This document shows, piece after piece, positions 9,096 to 22,776 of a stretch of DNA of 64,000 nt (positions are counted from its first letter, which is position 1; every line of letters begins with the position of its first letter). A program made the translations under genes and the position numbers. Under the pieces are notes generated by a model, which saw only the letters and a program-made list of their open reading frames with translations, was not told the DNA's origin and did no database searches. Location: the NCBI RefSeq assembly GCF_010729665.1, contig NZ_AP022610.1, positions 2,728,001-2,792,000 of the forward strand, written 5' to 3'. This DNA comes from Mycolicibacterium madagascariense (GTDB lineage: Bacteria > Actinomycetota > Actinomycetes > Mycobacteriales > Mycobacteriaceae).

Positions 9096-10804
9096 GGTGT
9101 CTCAGCGTAGGCGTCGGCCCTGGGGGCGGGTGGTGCCGGTGGCACGGATTCCGGCTCGTCCGCCCCGGTCACCACCGCCAAGGGGCGCCACGGCAGCCGC
9201 GAATAGGTGATCGCGATGAGGGCCAGCACGATGATCGTGCTCGCCACGGTGGCGTCGAGGATCTGGAACAGAGCGAACCGGTCGCCGTTCGCCGTCGGCC
9301 CGAATATGCCCACGATCAGGGTGATCACGATGGTCGTGCCGCGAAATCCGGGGCGGGTGGCCCAGGTCGCCAGCGGAATGATCGCCCACAGCAGGTACCA
9401 CGGCTGCACCACGGGAAACAGCAGCACCGTCGCGCCGAGGGCCACGCCGAGGCCGCCGACGGGGTGCAGCCGCCCGCGCAACACCGCGAACAACAGGTAC
9501 GACACCAGGATCGAGATGATGATCACACCGATGGCGCGGGTGAGCGCGAGGACCGCGGTGGTGTGATCGCCGAGGCCGAGCAGGTTGCCCACCTGCCCGG
9601 TACCCAGCGCGATGAGGGTCGGCGGCGACATCCACGATCGCACGACGTTGGCCGTGCCGAGGGTGAACAGCCACCCGAAGCCCAGCCCACTGGCCCACCC
9701 GATGGCCACCGTCACCACCACGACGATCGCGGTGACCAGCCCGCCGGCAACGACGAAGGCCCGCACCGACCCACCCCACTTGCAGGCCAGCGCCATCGCC
9801 ACGAACCCCACGGCCAGCAGCGAGGGCAGCTTGACCTGCGAGGACATGGTGATGAGCACGGTCCCCGCCAGCAGCATCGCCAGCGGCAACCAGGCCGCCC
9901 ATTCGCTGCGCCCGTGCGGCCAGTGCAGCGGGCGCGGCAGGAGCGGTCCCGCGGGATGGTTGTCGCGCGTCCTGCTGATCGCGCGCAGGGCGAACTCGGT
10001 GCCGGTCAGCATGAGGCCGAGCATCAGCGCCTCGTTGTGGATGCCCGCCACCAGGTGCATGAACAGCAACGGGTTGCAGGGCCCCAGCCACAGCGCGCTG
10101 ACCTCGGCGACCCCGCAGCGCCTGGCCAGTCGGGGAGTGGCCCACACGATCAACCCGACGCCGAACAGCACGACGAGGCGATGGCACAGCACCGCGGCGA
10201 CGATGTTGTCCCCGGTCAGGTCGGAGATGTCCCTGCCGATCCACAGGAACAGCGGACCGTAGGGCGCCGGGGTGTCCCGCCACAGGCTGGGCACCGACAG
10301 CGTGAACACGTGGTCGAGTCCGAGGCCCGGTGCAGGGCCCACGCGATAGGGGTCGAGCCCGATGCGTGCGATCTGGCTCTGCGCCAGGTAGGAGTAGACG
10401 TCCTTGCTGTACATCGGCGGGGCGATGAGCAGCGGCAGAGCCCAGAGCAGCAGCGTGCGGTCGAGCTGACTGCGGGACATGCGCCTGCTGCCGAGGGCGA
10501 AGCGTCCGAGCATGAGCCACGCCAGTGCCATCATCACCGCGCCGGTGGTGGTCATCGTCAGGGACACGGTCTGGATTCGCGACGGGAGGTTGAGCAACCG
10601 CACGCCGAACGTGGGGTCCTGGACGACGGGCCGGGCGCCCGCGCCGAGCGCCCCGATCGCCATCAACACCGTGCCCGTGGCGCCGAACACCCGGGTCCGG
10701 CGCAGCAGTGCCACCTCCGACGCGATCAGCGGTGAACCGACCGTCGTCTCGTCGGCGTGCCAGCGCGCGACGGCGGTGCTCAGCGACGGTGGGCGGGCGG
10801 CCAT
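9092..10804 (-). CDS. mptB: Alpha-(1->6)-mannopyranosyltransferase MptB
   Basis: GT-C type polytopic membrane mannosyltransferase, 570 residues, using polyprenyl-phosphate mannose to start the alpha-1,6-mannan core of lipomannan/lipoarabinomannan on the outer side of the membrane. Many hydrophobic helices are visible. The first extracytoplasmic loop carries the acidic/aromatic segment YSKDVYSYLAQSQIARIGLDPY, typical of the GT-C Asp motif. Gene order (upstream of an ABC pair, divergent from sufR) matches Rv1459c. The C-terminal tail is Pro/Ala rich. It starts 76 bases from the likely sufR start. Confidence 0.9.
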   Translation of the reverse strand: MAARPPSLSTAVARWHADETTVGSPLIASEVALLRRTRVFGATGTVLMAIGALGAGARPVVQDPTFGVRLLNLPSRIQTVSLTMTTTGAVMMALAWLMLGRFALGSRRMSRSQLDRTLLLWALPLLIAPPMYSKDVYSYLAQSQIARIGLDPYRVGPAPGLGLDHVFTLSVPSLWRDTPAPYGPLFLWIGRDISDLTGDNIVAAVLCHRLVVLFGVGLIVWATPRLARRCGVAEVSALWLGPCNPLLFMHLVAGIHNEALMLGLMLTGTEFALRAISRTRDNHPAGPLLPRPLHWPHGRSEWAAWLPLAMLLAGTVLITMSSQVKLPSLLAVGFVAMALACKWGGSVRAFVVAGGLVTAIVVVVTVAIGWASGLGFGWLFTLGTANVVRSWMSPPTLIALGTGQVGNLLGLGDHTTAVLALTRAIGVIIISILVSYLLFAVLRGRLHPVGGLGVALGATVLLFPVVQPWYLLWAIIPLATWATRPGFRGTTIVITLIVGIFGPTANGDRFALFQILDATVASTIIVLALIAITYSRLPWRPLAVVTGADEPESVPPAPPAPRADAYAETP

Positions 10805-10868
10805 GCCAGCAGCGTAATGAGTGAGCTACCTAAGGGTGGCCTTCCTAGACCTGTTCGGCGAATTCCGA

Positions 10869-10883
10869 CACAATGGTGTTGTG
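10869..10883. promoter_or_regulatory. Candidate SufR operator over the sufR start
   Basis: CACAATGGTGTTGTG is a perfect inverted repeat (CACAA-N5-TTGTG). It covers a -10-like CACAAT (10869-10874) and the proposed leaderless GTG start of sufR (10881). SufR proteins are [4Fe-4S] repressors of their own operon that bind dyads with about this spacing. A related ACAC/TGTG palindrome has been reported for M. tuberculosis. Binding here is inferred. Confidence 0.55.
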
Positions 10884-11644
10884 AAATTACGTTCGGGCTC
10901 CGAGGGCGCCGCAGGCCTGTCTGCCGGCGCCGCGTCGAGCTCGGACGGGCACACCCGGCGATCCATCGTTCAGCTCCTCCTCGAGGGTCCCATCACCGCG
11001 GGGGAGATCGGCGACCGCCTCGGCATCTCGGCCGCGGGCGTGCGTCGCCACCTCGACGCGCTGATCGACGCGGGCGACGCCGAGTCCAATGCCGCGGCCA
11101 CCTGGCAGCACCACGGGCGGGGACGCCCCGCCCGGCGGTTCCGGCTGACCGCGGCCGGGCGGGCCAAGCTCGATCACGCCTACGACGACCTCGCCGTGGC
11201 CGCCATGCGCCAGCTGCGCGAGGTCGGCGGTGACGACGCGATCCGCACCTTCGCGCGCCGGCGCATCGACACCATCCTCGCCGGCGCCCAGACCCCCGGC
11301 GCGGACGTCGCCTCGGACGTGGCCACCGCCGCCGACCGCGTCGCCGTGGCGCTCACCGGCGCGGGCTACGCCACGACGACGACGCGCGTGACCGGTCCCA
11401 TCGACGGCGTGCAGATCTGTCAGCATCACTGCCCGGTGTCGCACGTGGCCGCCGAGTTCCCGGAGCTGTGCGAAGCCGAACAGGACGCCTTCGCCGAGAT
11501 CCTGGGTACCCACGTGCAGAGGCTGGCGACCATCGTCAACGGCGACTGTGCCTGCACCACACACGTTCCCGTCATCCCAGAACCCGCCCGGCGCACCGCC
11601 CGCGCCGAACCCGAGAATTCCGACACGAACAGAGGAGCGTCGAC

Positions 11645-11648
<4 letters not shown>
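10881..11648 (+). CDS. sufR: Iron-sulfur cluster-sensing repressor SufR
   Basis: Transcriptional repressor of the suf operon, 255 residues from the chosen GTG. The winged-helix DNA-binding domain is at about residues 25-95 ([20 protein letters not shown] then [11 protein letters not shown]). The C-terminal part holds Cys 180, 184, 197, 223 and 225, candidate ligands for the [4Fe-4S] cluster that controls DNA binding. A GTG 60 bases upstream (10821) is in frame, but the extra residues are not family-like and it would place the operator dyad inside the coding region. Its stop overlaps the sufB start (ATGA), so the repressor leads the operon it controls. Confidence 0.93.
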
Positions 11649-13072
<1,424 letters not shown>

Positions 13073-13100
13073 GGGCGAGCGAAGCAACGGGGGACGAGGC

Positions 13101-14312
13101 ATGACGGAGGCAGGCAGCAACCTGACCGAAGCCGCCGAGGGCATCAGGAACGGCGGCTCGACACTGGCCGCGCTGAACAAGGGTGAGCTGTTCAGCTCGT
13201 TCGACGTCGACGCGTTCGAGGTCCCCGGCGGCCGCGACGAGCTGTGGCGGTTCACCCCGCTGAAGCGGTTGCGCGGCCTGCACGACGGATCGGCCGCCCC
13301 GACGGGCCGCGCGCCGATCGAGGTCAGCGACCGCCCCGGGGTGACCGTCGAGACGGTCGCGCGCGGCGACGAGCGCCTCGGCCAAGGCGGCGTGCCGTCC
13401 GATCGCGTTGCGGCACAGGCGTTCTCGTCATTCGAGCAGGCGACGATCGTCACCGTCGCGCGGGACACCGAGGTCGCCGAGCCCATCGAGATCACCGTCA
13501 CCGGACCGGGTGAGGGCAAGACCGCCTACGGGCACCTGCAGATCCGCGTCGAGGAGTTGTCGCGGGCCATCGTCGTGGTCGACCTGCGCGGCAGCGGAAC
13601 CTATGCCGACAACGTGGAGATCGTCGTCGGTGACGCGGCCGGCGTCGGCGTCATCTGGATCGCCGACTGGGCCGACGACATGGTGCACGTGAGCTCGCAT
13701 CACGCGCGACTCGGCAAGGACGCGGTCCTCGGGCACGTCGCCGTCACCCTCGGTGGCGACGTGGTGCGGACGTCGACGACGGTGCGCTTCACCGGCCCCG
13801 GCGGCGACGCGCAGTTGCTCGGCACGTACTTCGCCGACGACGGTCAGCACTTCGAGTCCCGGCTGCTGGTCGATCACTCGCAGCCCAACTGCAAGTCCGA
13901 CGTGCTGTACAAGGGTGCGCTGCAAGGGGATCCGGAATCGAAGAAGCCGGACGCCCACACCGTGTGGGTGGGTGACGTGCTGATCCGCGCCGAGGCCACC
14001 GGCACCGACACCTACGAGGCCAACCGCAACCTCGTGCTCACCGACGGCGCTCGCGCCGACTCGGTGCCCAACCTGGAGATCGAGACCGGTGAGATCATCG
14101 GCGCCGGGCACGCCAGCGCCACGGGACGTTTCGACGACGAGCAGTTGTTCTACCTCCGTGCCCGCGGCATTCCGGAGGATCAGGCCCGCCGGCTCGTGGT
14201 GCGCGGTTTCTTCGGCGAGATCATCGCCAAGATCGCCGTCCCCGCAGTGCGCGAACGCCTCACCGACGCCATCGAACGAGAACTAGCCATCACCGAATCG
14301 AAGAGTAGTTGA
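13101..14312 (+). CDS. sufD: Fe-S assembly protein SufD
   Basis: Partner of SufB in the SufBC2D complex, 403 residues. It has the same beta-helix fold as SufB in the C-terminal half. Landmarks are HFESRLLVDHSQPNCKSDVLYKG-type His/Cys residues (around residues 250-275) and the ending SATGRFDDEQLFYLRARGIP, which mirrors the SufB C-terminus ([15 protein letters not shown]). The ATG is preceded by GGGGGACGAGG, a usable ribosome site. It ends one base before sufC begins. Confidence 0.96.
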   Translation: MTEAGSNLTEAAEGIRNGGSTLAALNKGELFSSFDVDAFEVPGGRDELWRFTPLKRLRGLHDGSAAPTGRAPIEVSDRPGVTVETVARGDERLGQGGVPSDRVAAQAFSSFEQATIVTVARDTEVAEPIEITVTGPGEGKTAYGHLQIRVEELSRAIVVVDLRGSGTYADNVEIVVGDAAGVGVIWIADWADDMVHVSSHHARLGKDAVLGHVAVTLGGDVVRTSTTVRFTGPGGDAQLLGTYFADDGQHFESRLLVDHSQPNCKSDVLYKGALQGDPESKKPDAHTVWVGDVLIRAEATGTDTYEANRNLVLTDGARADSVPNLEIETGEIIGAGHASATGRFDDEQLFYLRARGIPEDQARRLVVRGFFGEIIAKIAVPAVRERLTDAIERELAITESKSS

Positions 14313-14313
14313 C

Positions 14314-16360
<2,047 letters not shown>

Positions 16361-16362
16361 CC

Positions 16363-16881
16363 GTGCGAATGGAGCAGATGTACCAGGAGGTGATCCTGGA
16401 CCACTACAAGCACCCGCATCACCGCGGTCTGCGCGATCCCTTCGCCGCCGAGGTGCATCACGTCAATCCGACGTGTGGTGACGAGGTCACCCTGCGGGTC
16501 GCGCTGTCCGACGACGGCGAGACGGTCACCGACGTCTCCTATGACGGGCAGGGCTGTTCGATCAGCCAGGCGGCGACGTCGGTGCTGACCGATCAGGTGA
16601 TCGGCCAGAGCGTAGGGGCGGCGATGAAGACGGTGGCGGCGTTCGCCGAGATGATCTCCTCCCGCGGCAACGTCGAGGGAGACGAGGACGTCATCGGTGA
16701 CGGGATCGCGTTCGCCGGCGTCGCGAAGTATCCGGCCAGGGTGAAGTGCGCGCTGCTGGGCTGGATGGCCTTCAAGGCCGCACTGGCGGAGGCCAGGCCA
16801 TCGAAGGAAGCACTGGCGGAGGCCAGGCCATCGAAGGAAGCACCGACGCATGTCGGTGACGACGAGGAGGAACGACCATGA
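16363..16881 (+). CDS. sufU: Zinc-dependent sulfurtransferase SufU
   Basis: SufU accepts the persulfide from SufS at a zinc site. The three conserved cysteines are Cys38 (NPTCGDEV, with Asp40), Cys65 (GQGCSIS) and Cys129 (VKCALLGW). Length is 172 residues, longer than the ~160 I recall for M. tuberculosis Rv1465. Part of the excess is a perfect 30-base tandem duplication giving ALAEARPSKE twice just after the third cysteine. The GTG start is 2 bases after the sufS stop; an in-frame ATG two codons later is the alternative. It overlaps sufT by four bases. Confidence 0.95.
   Translation: MRMEQMYQEVILDHYKHPHHRGLRDPFAAEVHHVNPTCGDEVTLRVALSDDGETVTDVSYDGQGCSISQAATSVLTDQVIGQSVGAAMKTVAAFAEMISSRGNVEGDEDVIGDGIAFAGVAKYPARVKCALLGWMAFKAALAEARPSKEALAEARPSKEAPTHVGDDEEERP
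16780..16839 (+). repeat. Perfect 30-base tandem duplication inside sufU
   Basis: Unit 1 is 16780-16809 and unit 2 is 16810-16839, identical base for base. In frame it encodes ALAEARPSKE twice, followed by a third, diverged start (APTHVG). It lies in the C-terminal tail after the last zinc ligand, so it probably does not disturb the fold. Confidence 0.95.
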
Positions 16882-17222
16882 GCGACACCGCTTCTGAGGA
16901 AGTGCTGGCCGATCTCGAGGAGGCGATGCGCGACGTGGTCGATCCCGAACTGGGGATCAACGTCGTCGACCTGGGCCTGGTCTACGGACTGGACGTCGAG
17001 GAGGGGGACACCGGATCGAAGGTGGCCCTGATCGACATGACGCTCACGTCGGCGGCGTGCCCGCTGACCGACGTCATCGAAGACCAGTCCCGCACCGCGC
17101 TGGTGGGCGCGGGACTGGTCAACGAGATCAAGATCAACTGGGTGTGGAATCCGCCGTGGGGGCCGGACAAGATCACCGAGGACGGTCGCGAGCAGCTGCG
17201 CGCCCTCGGCTTCACCGTCTAG
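16878..17222 (+). CDS. sufT: SufT/MIP18 family Fe-S assembly protein
   Basis: Small DUF59 (MIP18) protein of 114 residues, a maturation factor for Fe-S proteins. The core motif VVDPELGINVVDLGLVY is at about residues 18-34, and the conserved cysteine follows in MTLTSAACPLTDVIEDQ. The C-terminal WNPPWGPDKITEDGREQLRAL is standard. Four-base overlap with sufU makes it the last gene of the suf operon. Its TAG stop lies in a CTAG tetramer that is also the stop of the convergent lipoprotein gene. Confidence 0.94.
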   Translation: MSDTASEEVLADLEEAMRDVVDPELGINVVDLGLVYGLDVEEGDTGSKVALIDMTLTSAACPLTDVIEDQSRTALVGAGLVNEIKINWVWNPPWGPDKITEDGREQLRALGFTV

Positions 17223-17926
17223 CTGCCCTGACGCCTACCGCAGGGTCCGCTGTCGGCGGGCTTGAGTCCGATGGACGTGGCCTGCAGGCTGCCGTCCCCG
17301 GCCTTGGTGCCCTGCGCAATCAGGCACTCGCCCGCTGCGATGGCCGATGGGTCGACGACGTTGCGCTTGGCGAAGCGCGTGTTGGACGCGACCGTCACGG
17401 TGCTGGTGGTGTTGTCCGACCCGGTCACGGTGATCGCATTGCCGTTGATCGACGCGACGGTGCCGATGATGCCTCGGCCGCCCTTGCGGCCGGGGGGCGC
17501 GCACTGTCCGTTGTTGTCAGCCGGTCCGAAGAGGATCGCCGCGGCCGTGACGTTGGGGGTGCCCTGGGTCTCCTTGGTCGGTCGGGCGACCAGGCACTGT
17601 CCCACGGCGATGTCGGTGAGCTGGGCGGTGGTGAGCTGCGTGACGTGCGTCGTCGGTCCGACGTCGACGGGACCGGGCCCGTCCGGCCCGGTCAGCGTGA
17701 CCTTGCCTCCGGCAACCGATCCCACGATGCCGGCGATGCGGTCCTTCGCCTGAGCCATCGGCGCCGAACTCGGGGACGCGGCGGCGCTGGACGAGGAGGG
17801 CTTGGCACTGGATGCGGAGGACGACGCCGACGGGGTGCTGGACGATCCGCACGCTGCCAGAGCGACGACCGCCGCACCGGCGAAGGCGACTGCGCCGCAG
17901 CGCGAGACGAGGGTTGAGGTGAGCAT
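17219..17926 (-). CDS. Putative lipoprotein with duplicated DUF5666-like modules
   Basis: 235-residue predicted lipoprotein. The signal peptide runs through VAFAGAAVVALAAC, with a lipobox LAAC. A long Ser/Ala/Pro linker follows, then two similar modules. Module 1 has KVTLTGPDGPG...GQCLVARPTKETQG and ends near NNGQCAP. Module 2 has AITVTGSDNTTS...GECLIAQGTKAGDG and ends DSGPCG. Each has two cysteines in matching places, suggesting one disulfide per module. The beta-rich repeats resemble DUF5666 proteins; function is unknown. The ATG was chosen at the start of the signal sequence rather than ten codons upstream. Confidence 0.7.
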   Translation of the reverse strand: MLTSTLVSRCGAVAFAGAAVVALAACGSSSTPSASSSASSAKPSSSSAAASPSSAPMAQAKDRIAGIVGSVAGGKVTLTGPDGPGPVDVGPTTHVTQLTTAQLTDIAVGQCLVARPTKETQGTPNVTAAAILFGPADNNGQCAPPGRKGGRGIIGTVASINGNAITVTGSDNTTSTVTVASNTRFAKRNVVDPSAIAAGECLIAQGTKAGDGSLQATSIGLKPADSGPCGRRQGS

Positions 17927-18012
17927 GCCTTCACGGTGCTGGACGCCCCTGTGCATGCGCTAGGAGAACGGTGGGAGGTCGATTGGAACGCCCCTGTCCT
18001 AGGCTGGGCGCG

Positions 18013-18636
18013 ATGGACACCCAGGCATACGTCGACACGCGCCGCCAGCTTCGTGGAATCGCCGAGAGCTTCATCGCCGGACCGCAGTACCGCGCGGCGG
18101 GCACCATTCGGCTGGCCGTGCGGCCCGACGGGTTCACCGGGGTGTCGATTCCCGTCGCGGTGCGCGGCACCGATCTGGTGTGGGGTGGGGACGGCGCACC
18201 GATCACCGGCACGGTCGGGGCGCTCGCGGCGGCCTCCGGGCTGGACGTCGGCCCGCCCGTCGGCGCCTACGAGATCGTCGACCCGCTGAGCGAGGACACC
18301 GTGCTCGCGCTCGACGCGGAGGCCGCCGAACTCGTCCACCGCAGCCTGTACGCGGGCGGTTTCGCGCTGAAGACCGTTCTGCCGCAAGGACATCCGGTGT
18401 TGTGGCCCGAGCACTTCGACGTCGGGGTCACCGACGACGAGGTCAACTACGGGGTGTCTCCCGGCGACGACTTCCATCCGCTGCCGTATGCCTACGTCGG
18501 TCCGTGGTCCTCGCGCATCGGTGCGTTCTGGAACGCTCCGTTCGGTGCCTTCATGGCGCTGGACGCGTCGCACGACGTGGACGCACTCGCCACCGACGTG
18601 GCCGACTTCTTCGAACGCGGCCGCGCCGAGCTGTGA
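18013..18636 (+). CDS. Conserved hypothetical protein
   Basis: Cytosolic protein of 207 residues that I do not recognise. The N-terminal half contains an AGTIRLAVRPDGFTGVSIPV beta segment. The C-terminal half is rich in aromatic and acidic residues (VGVTDDEVNYGVSPGDDFHP, PYAYVGPWSSRIGAFWNAPF) and ends in a helix. No signal peptide or membrane segment is seen. Codon usage matches the neighbours. The ATG was chosen because upstream codons are not protein-like. It is 43 bases ahead of the flavin oxidoreductase gene, so co-transcription is possible. Confidence 0.7.
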   Translation: MDTQAYVDTRRQLRGIAESFIAGPQYRAAGTIRLAVRPDGFTGVSIPVAVRGTDLVWGGDGAPITGTVGALAAASGLDVGPPVGAYEIVDPLSEDTVLALDAEAAELVHRSLYAGGFALKTVLPQGHPVLWPEHFDVGVTDDEVNYGVSPGDDFHPLPYAYVGPWSSRIGAFWNAPFGAFMALDASHDVDALATDVADFFERGRAEL

Positions 18637-18679
18637 CCCGGGCGGAATCGGCGGGCCGCCGGAGGCGTTGCACGCCACC

Positions 18680-19780
18680 ATGAGCCAAGGTCTGCCCGAA
18701 CTGTTCCGGCCCCTGACCGTGCGGTCGATGACGATTCCCAACCGGTTCGCCATGGCGCCCATGACACGTCAGGCCTCACCGGGCGGCGTGCCCGGTCCCG
18801 ACGTCGCCGCGTACTACGCCCGGCGGGCAGCGGGCGGGGTCGGCCTCATCATCACCGAGGGCGTGCGGCTGCCCGACCCGGCAGCGGGATATCCGACGTC
18901 GATTCCCACGCTGGCGGGTGACGACGTGCTCGCCGGATGGCGCAGGGTCACCGACGCCGTCCACGCCCACGGTGCCGTGATCGCCGCCCAGCTGTGGCAT
19001 CAGGGCGCCGCGCGCGCCGCCGACGACGGCGTGCAGGCGGTCAGCCCGTCCGGCGTCGACGGCTCCGGCGCCACCACCAGCCGTGCGCTGCGCACCGACG
19101 AACTCCCCGACGTGGCAGGGCAATTCGCGCTGGCCGCCCGCAATGCGCGCGCCGCCGGCTTCGACGCCGTCGAAGTGCACGGCGCGCACGGCTACCTGCT
19201 CGACGAATTCCTCTGGGAGCAGACCAATCTGCGGACCGACGGCTACGGCGGGTCGCGCACGGCGCGGACCCGCTTCCCGGCCGAGGTGGTGGCCGCCATT
19301 CGCGCCGCCGTCGGCGACGACTTCCCGATCGTGTTCAGGTTCTCGCAGTGGAAGGCCACCGACTACGACGCCCGCATCGCCGCCGATCCATCCGAACTGC
19401 AGGAGCTGCTGGCCCCGCTGGTCGACGCCGGCGTCGACGTCTTCCACCCGTCGACGAGGCGGCACTACGCACCGGCGTTCCCCGAGCTGGACCCGGTGCT
19501 CAGCCTGGCGGGCTGGACCAAGAAGGTCACCGGTGCACCCGTGATCGCGGTGGGGTCGGTCGGCCTGGACACCGCATTCCGCGACGAGGGGCCCAGGACG
19601 TCGATCGCGCCCGCCCCCGTCGACGCCGTCGTCGCGCAGTTCGAGGCAGGCGAATTCGACGTCATCGCACTCGGCCGCGCCCTGCTGGCGGACCCCGCCT
19701 GGGTCGCCCGGCTGCGCGACGGGGAGCTCGACGGGTTCAATGGGTATGAACCCGCGTCTGCGCTCGGCTCGCTGCACTGA
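18680..19780 (+). CDS. NADH:flavin oxidoreductase, Old Yellow Enzyme family
   Basis: FMN-dependent ene-reductase-like enzyme of 366 residues with a TIM-barrel fold. Family landmarks are LFRPLTVRSMTIPNRFAMAPM at the N-terminus, AAQLWHQG (active-site region), FDAVEVHGAHGYLLDEFLWE, NLRTDGYGGS and the FMN phosphate region VGLDTAF...DVIALGRALLADP. The usual second histidine position is retained in the VHGAHGYL segment. It reduces activated C=C bonds; the natural substrate is not evident. The ATG gives the standard N-terminus. Confidence 0.9.
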   Translation: MSQGLPELFRPLTVRSMTIPNRFAMAPMTRQASPGGVPGPDVAAYYARRAAGGVGLIITEGVRLPDPAAGYPTSIPTLAGDDVLAGWRRVTDAVHAHGAVIAAQLWHQGAARAADDGVQAVSPSGVDGSGATTSRALRTDELPDVAGQFALAARNARAAGFDAVEVHGAHGYLLDEFLWEQTNLRTDGYGGSRTARTRFPAEVVAAIRAAVGDDFPIVFRFSQWKATDYDARIAADPSELQELLAPLVDAGVDVFHPSTRRHYAPAFPELDPVLSLAGWTKKVTGAPVIAVGSVGLDTAFRDEGPRTSIAPAPVDAVVAQFEAGEFDVIALGRALLADPAWVARLRDGELDGFNGYEPASALGSLH

Positions 19781-19835
19781 CCCCCGAGCGCTCCCGTAGG
19801 GGAACAAGCAGGTAGGACCCGACGTTAGGACAGAC

Positions 19836-20201
19836 GTGAGCACGCAGGACATCACCACCGAGCAATTCAACGACACCATCACCGACAACGAGATCGTCCT
19901 CGTGGACTTCTGGGCGGAGTGGTGCGGACCGTGTCGTGCGTTCGCGCCGACCTACTCCGCGTCGTCGGACAAGCACCCCGACGTCGTCCACGCCAAGGTC
20001 GACACCGAGGCCGAGCAGGGCCTCGCCGCCGCCGCAGAGATCCAGGCGATCCCGACGCTGATGGCATTCAAGAAGGGCCACATGGTCTTTCGGCATTCCG
20101 GCATGCTGCCGGCGAAGGACCTCGAGGACGTGATCGGACAGATCAAGGAGCTCGACGTCGAAGCCGCGCTGGCGGAGCAGGCCAAAGCCGAAGAGGTCTA
20201 G
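19836..20201 (+). CDS. trxA: Thioredoxin
   Basis: 121-residue thioredoxin with the catalytic site Trp29-Cys30-Gly-Pro-Cys33 (WAEWCGPCRAFAP) and the cis-proline segment AIPTLMAFK. By position, just upstream of echA12, it corresponds to the M. tuberculosis gene named trxB1. It reduces protein disulfides in the cytosol. No thioredoxin reductase gene is nearby. GTG start, 55 bases after the OYE-family gene. The last 20 residues are an Ala/Glu-rich helix-like extension. Confidence 0.93.
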   Translation: MSTQDITTEQFNDTITDNEIVLVDFWAEWCGPCRAFAPTYSASSDKHPDVVHAKVDTEAEQGLAAAAEIQAIPTLMAFKKGHMVFRHSGMLPAKDLEDVIGQIKELDVEAALAEQAKAEEV

Positions 20202-20227
20202 CGGCGGCACGCGATAGCGTGCTGGTC

Positions 20228-21064
20228 GTGAGCGAGCAGAATTCGACGGCGCAGCCCCTCGTCCTCGTCGACCGACCCCGGCCGCAGCTGGCCGTGGTGA
20301 CGCTGAACCGCCCGGAGCGAATGAACTCCATGGCCTTCGACGTCATGGTTCCGCTGCGCGCCGCGCTCGAGGAGCTCAACCACGACAACGACACCCGCGT
20401 CGTGGTGTTGACGGGCGCCGGCCGGGGCTTCTCCTCGGGCGCCGATCACAAGTCCGCGGGATCGGTGCCCCACGTCGAGGGTTTGACCAAGCCGACCTAC
20501 GCGTTGCGGTCCATGGAGGTCCTCGACGACGTGATTCTCGCCATACGGCGGATGCATCAGCCGGTGATCGCGGCCGTCAACGGCGCGGCGATCGGCGGTG
20601 GCCTGTGCCTGGCGCTGGCCTGTGACGTCAGGGTCGCCGCGGCGGGCGCCTACTTCCGCGCCGCCGGCATCAACAACGGGCTGACGGCCAGCGAGCTCGG
20701 GCTTTCGTACTTGCTGCCCAAGGCAATTGGGACCTCGCGGGCGTTCGAGCTGATGCTGACCGGTCGCGACGTCGACGCCGAGGAGGCTCAACGCATCGGT
20801 CTGGTGTCGTACGCGGTGCCCGACGACGAGCTGCTCGACACCTGCTATTCGATGGGCGAACGCATCGCGTCGTTCTCCCGGCCGGGTGTCGAGTTGACCA
20901 AGCGCACGCTCTGGAGTGGACTGGAAGCCGGTAGCCTAGAGGGTCACATGCAGGCCGAGGGCCTGGGCCAGCTCTACGTGCGCCTGCTTACCGCCAACTT
21001 CGAGGAAGCGGTTGCTGCGCGCGCCGAGAAGCGCCCGGCCGCGTTCACCGACGACAAGCTATGA
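20228..21064 (+). CDS. echA12: Enoyl-CoA hydratase/isomerase EchA12
   Basis: Crotonase-family protein of 278 residues. The oxyanion-hole segments are GRGFSSGADHKSAG and NGAAIGGGLCLALACDVRVA. A family glutamate follows in TASELGLSYLLPKAIG. The C-terminal helix contains GHMQAEGLGQLYVR. It probably acts on 2-enoyl-CoA in lipid catabolism, but crotonase members catalyse several reactions. The GTG start was chosen at MSEQNST-like residues; a longer frame upstream lies inside the thioredoxin gene. The ABC-F gene follows after 10 bases. Confidence 0.88.
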   Translation: MSEQNSTAQPLVLVDRPRPQLAVVTLNRPERMNSMAFDVMVPLRAALEELNHDNDTRVVVLTGAGRGFSSGADHKSAGSVPHVEGLTKPTYALRSMEVLDDVILAIRRMHQPVIAAVNGAAIGGGLCLALACDVRVAAAGAYFRAAGINNGLTASELGLSYLLPKAIGTSRAFELMLTGRDVDAEEAQRIGLVSYAVPDDELLDTCYSMGERIASFSRPGVELTKRTLWSGLEAGSLEGHMQAEGLGQLYVRLLTANFEEAVAARAEKRPAAFTDDKL

Positions 21065-21074
21065 GGAGTACAGC

Positions 21075-22703
<1,629 letters not shown>

Positions 22704-22776
22704 ATAGTGAACGGTCGTGATTGAAGCCCCCTGCCGTCGGGTAACCGAAAGTGCATCTGCGAATGGGGAGATGCAC

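Noticed and set aside
11468..11644. Upstream in-frame extension of sufB
   Set aside because: It lies inside the sufR coding region and is not SufB-like. The ATG at 11645 has ATGA coupling.
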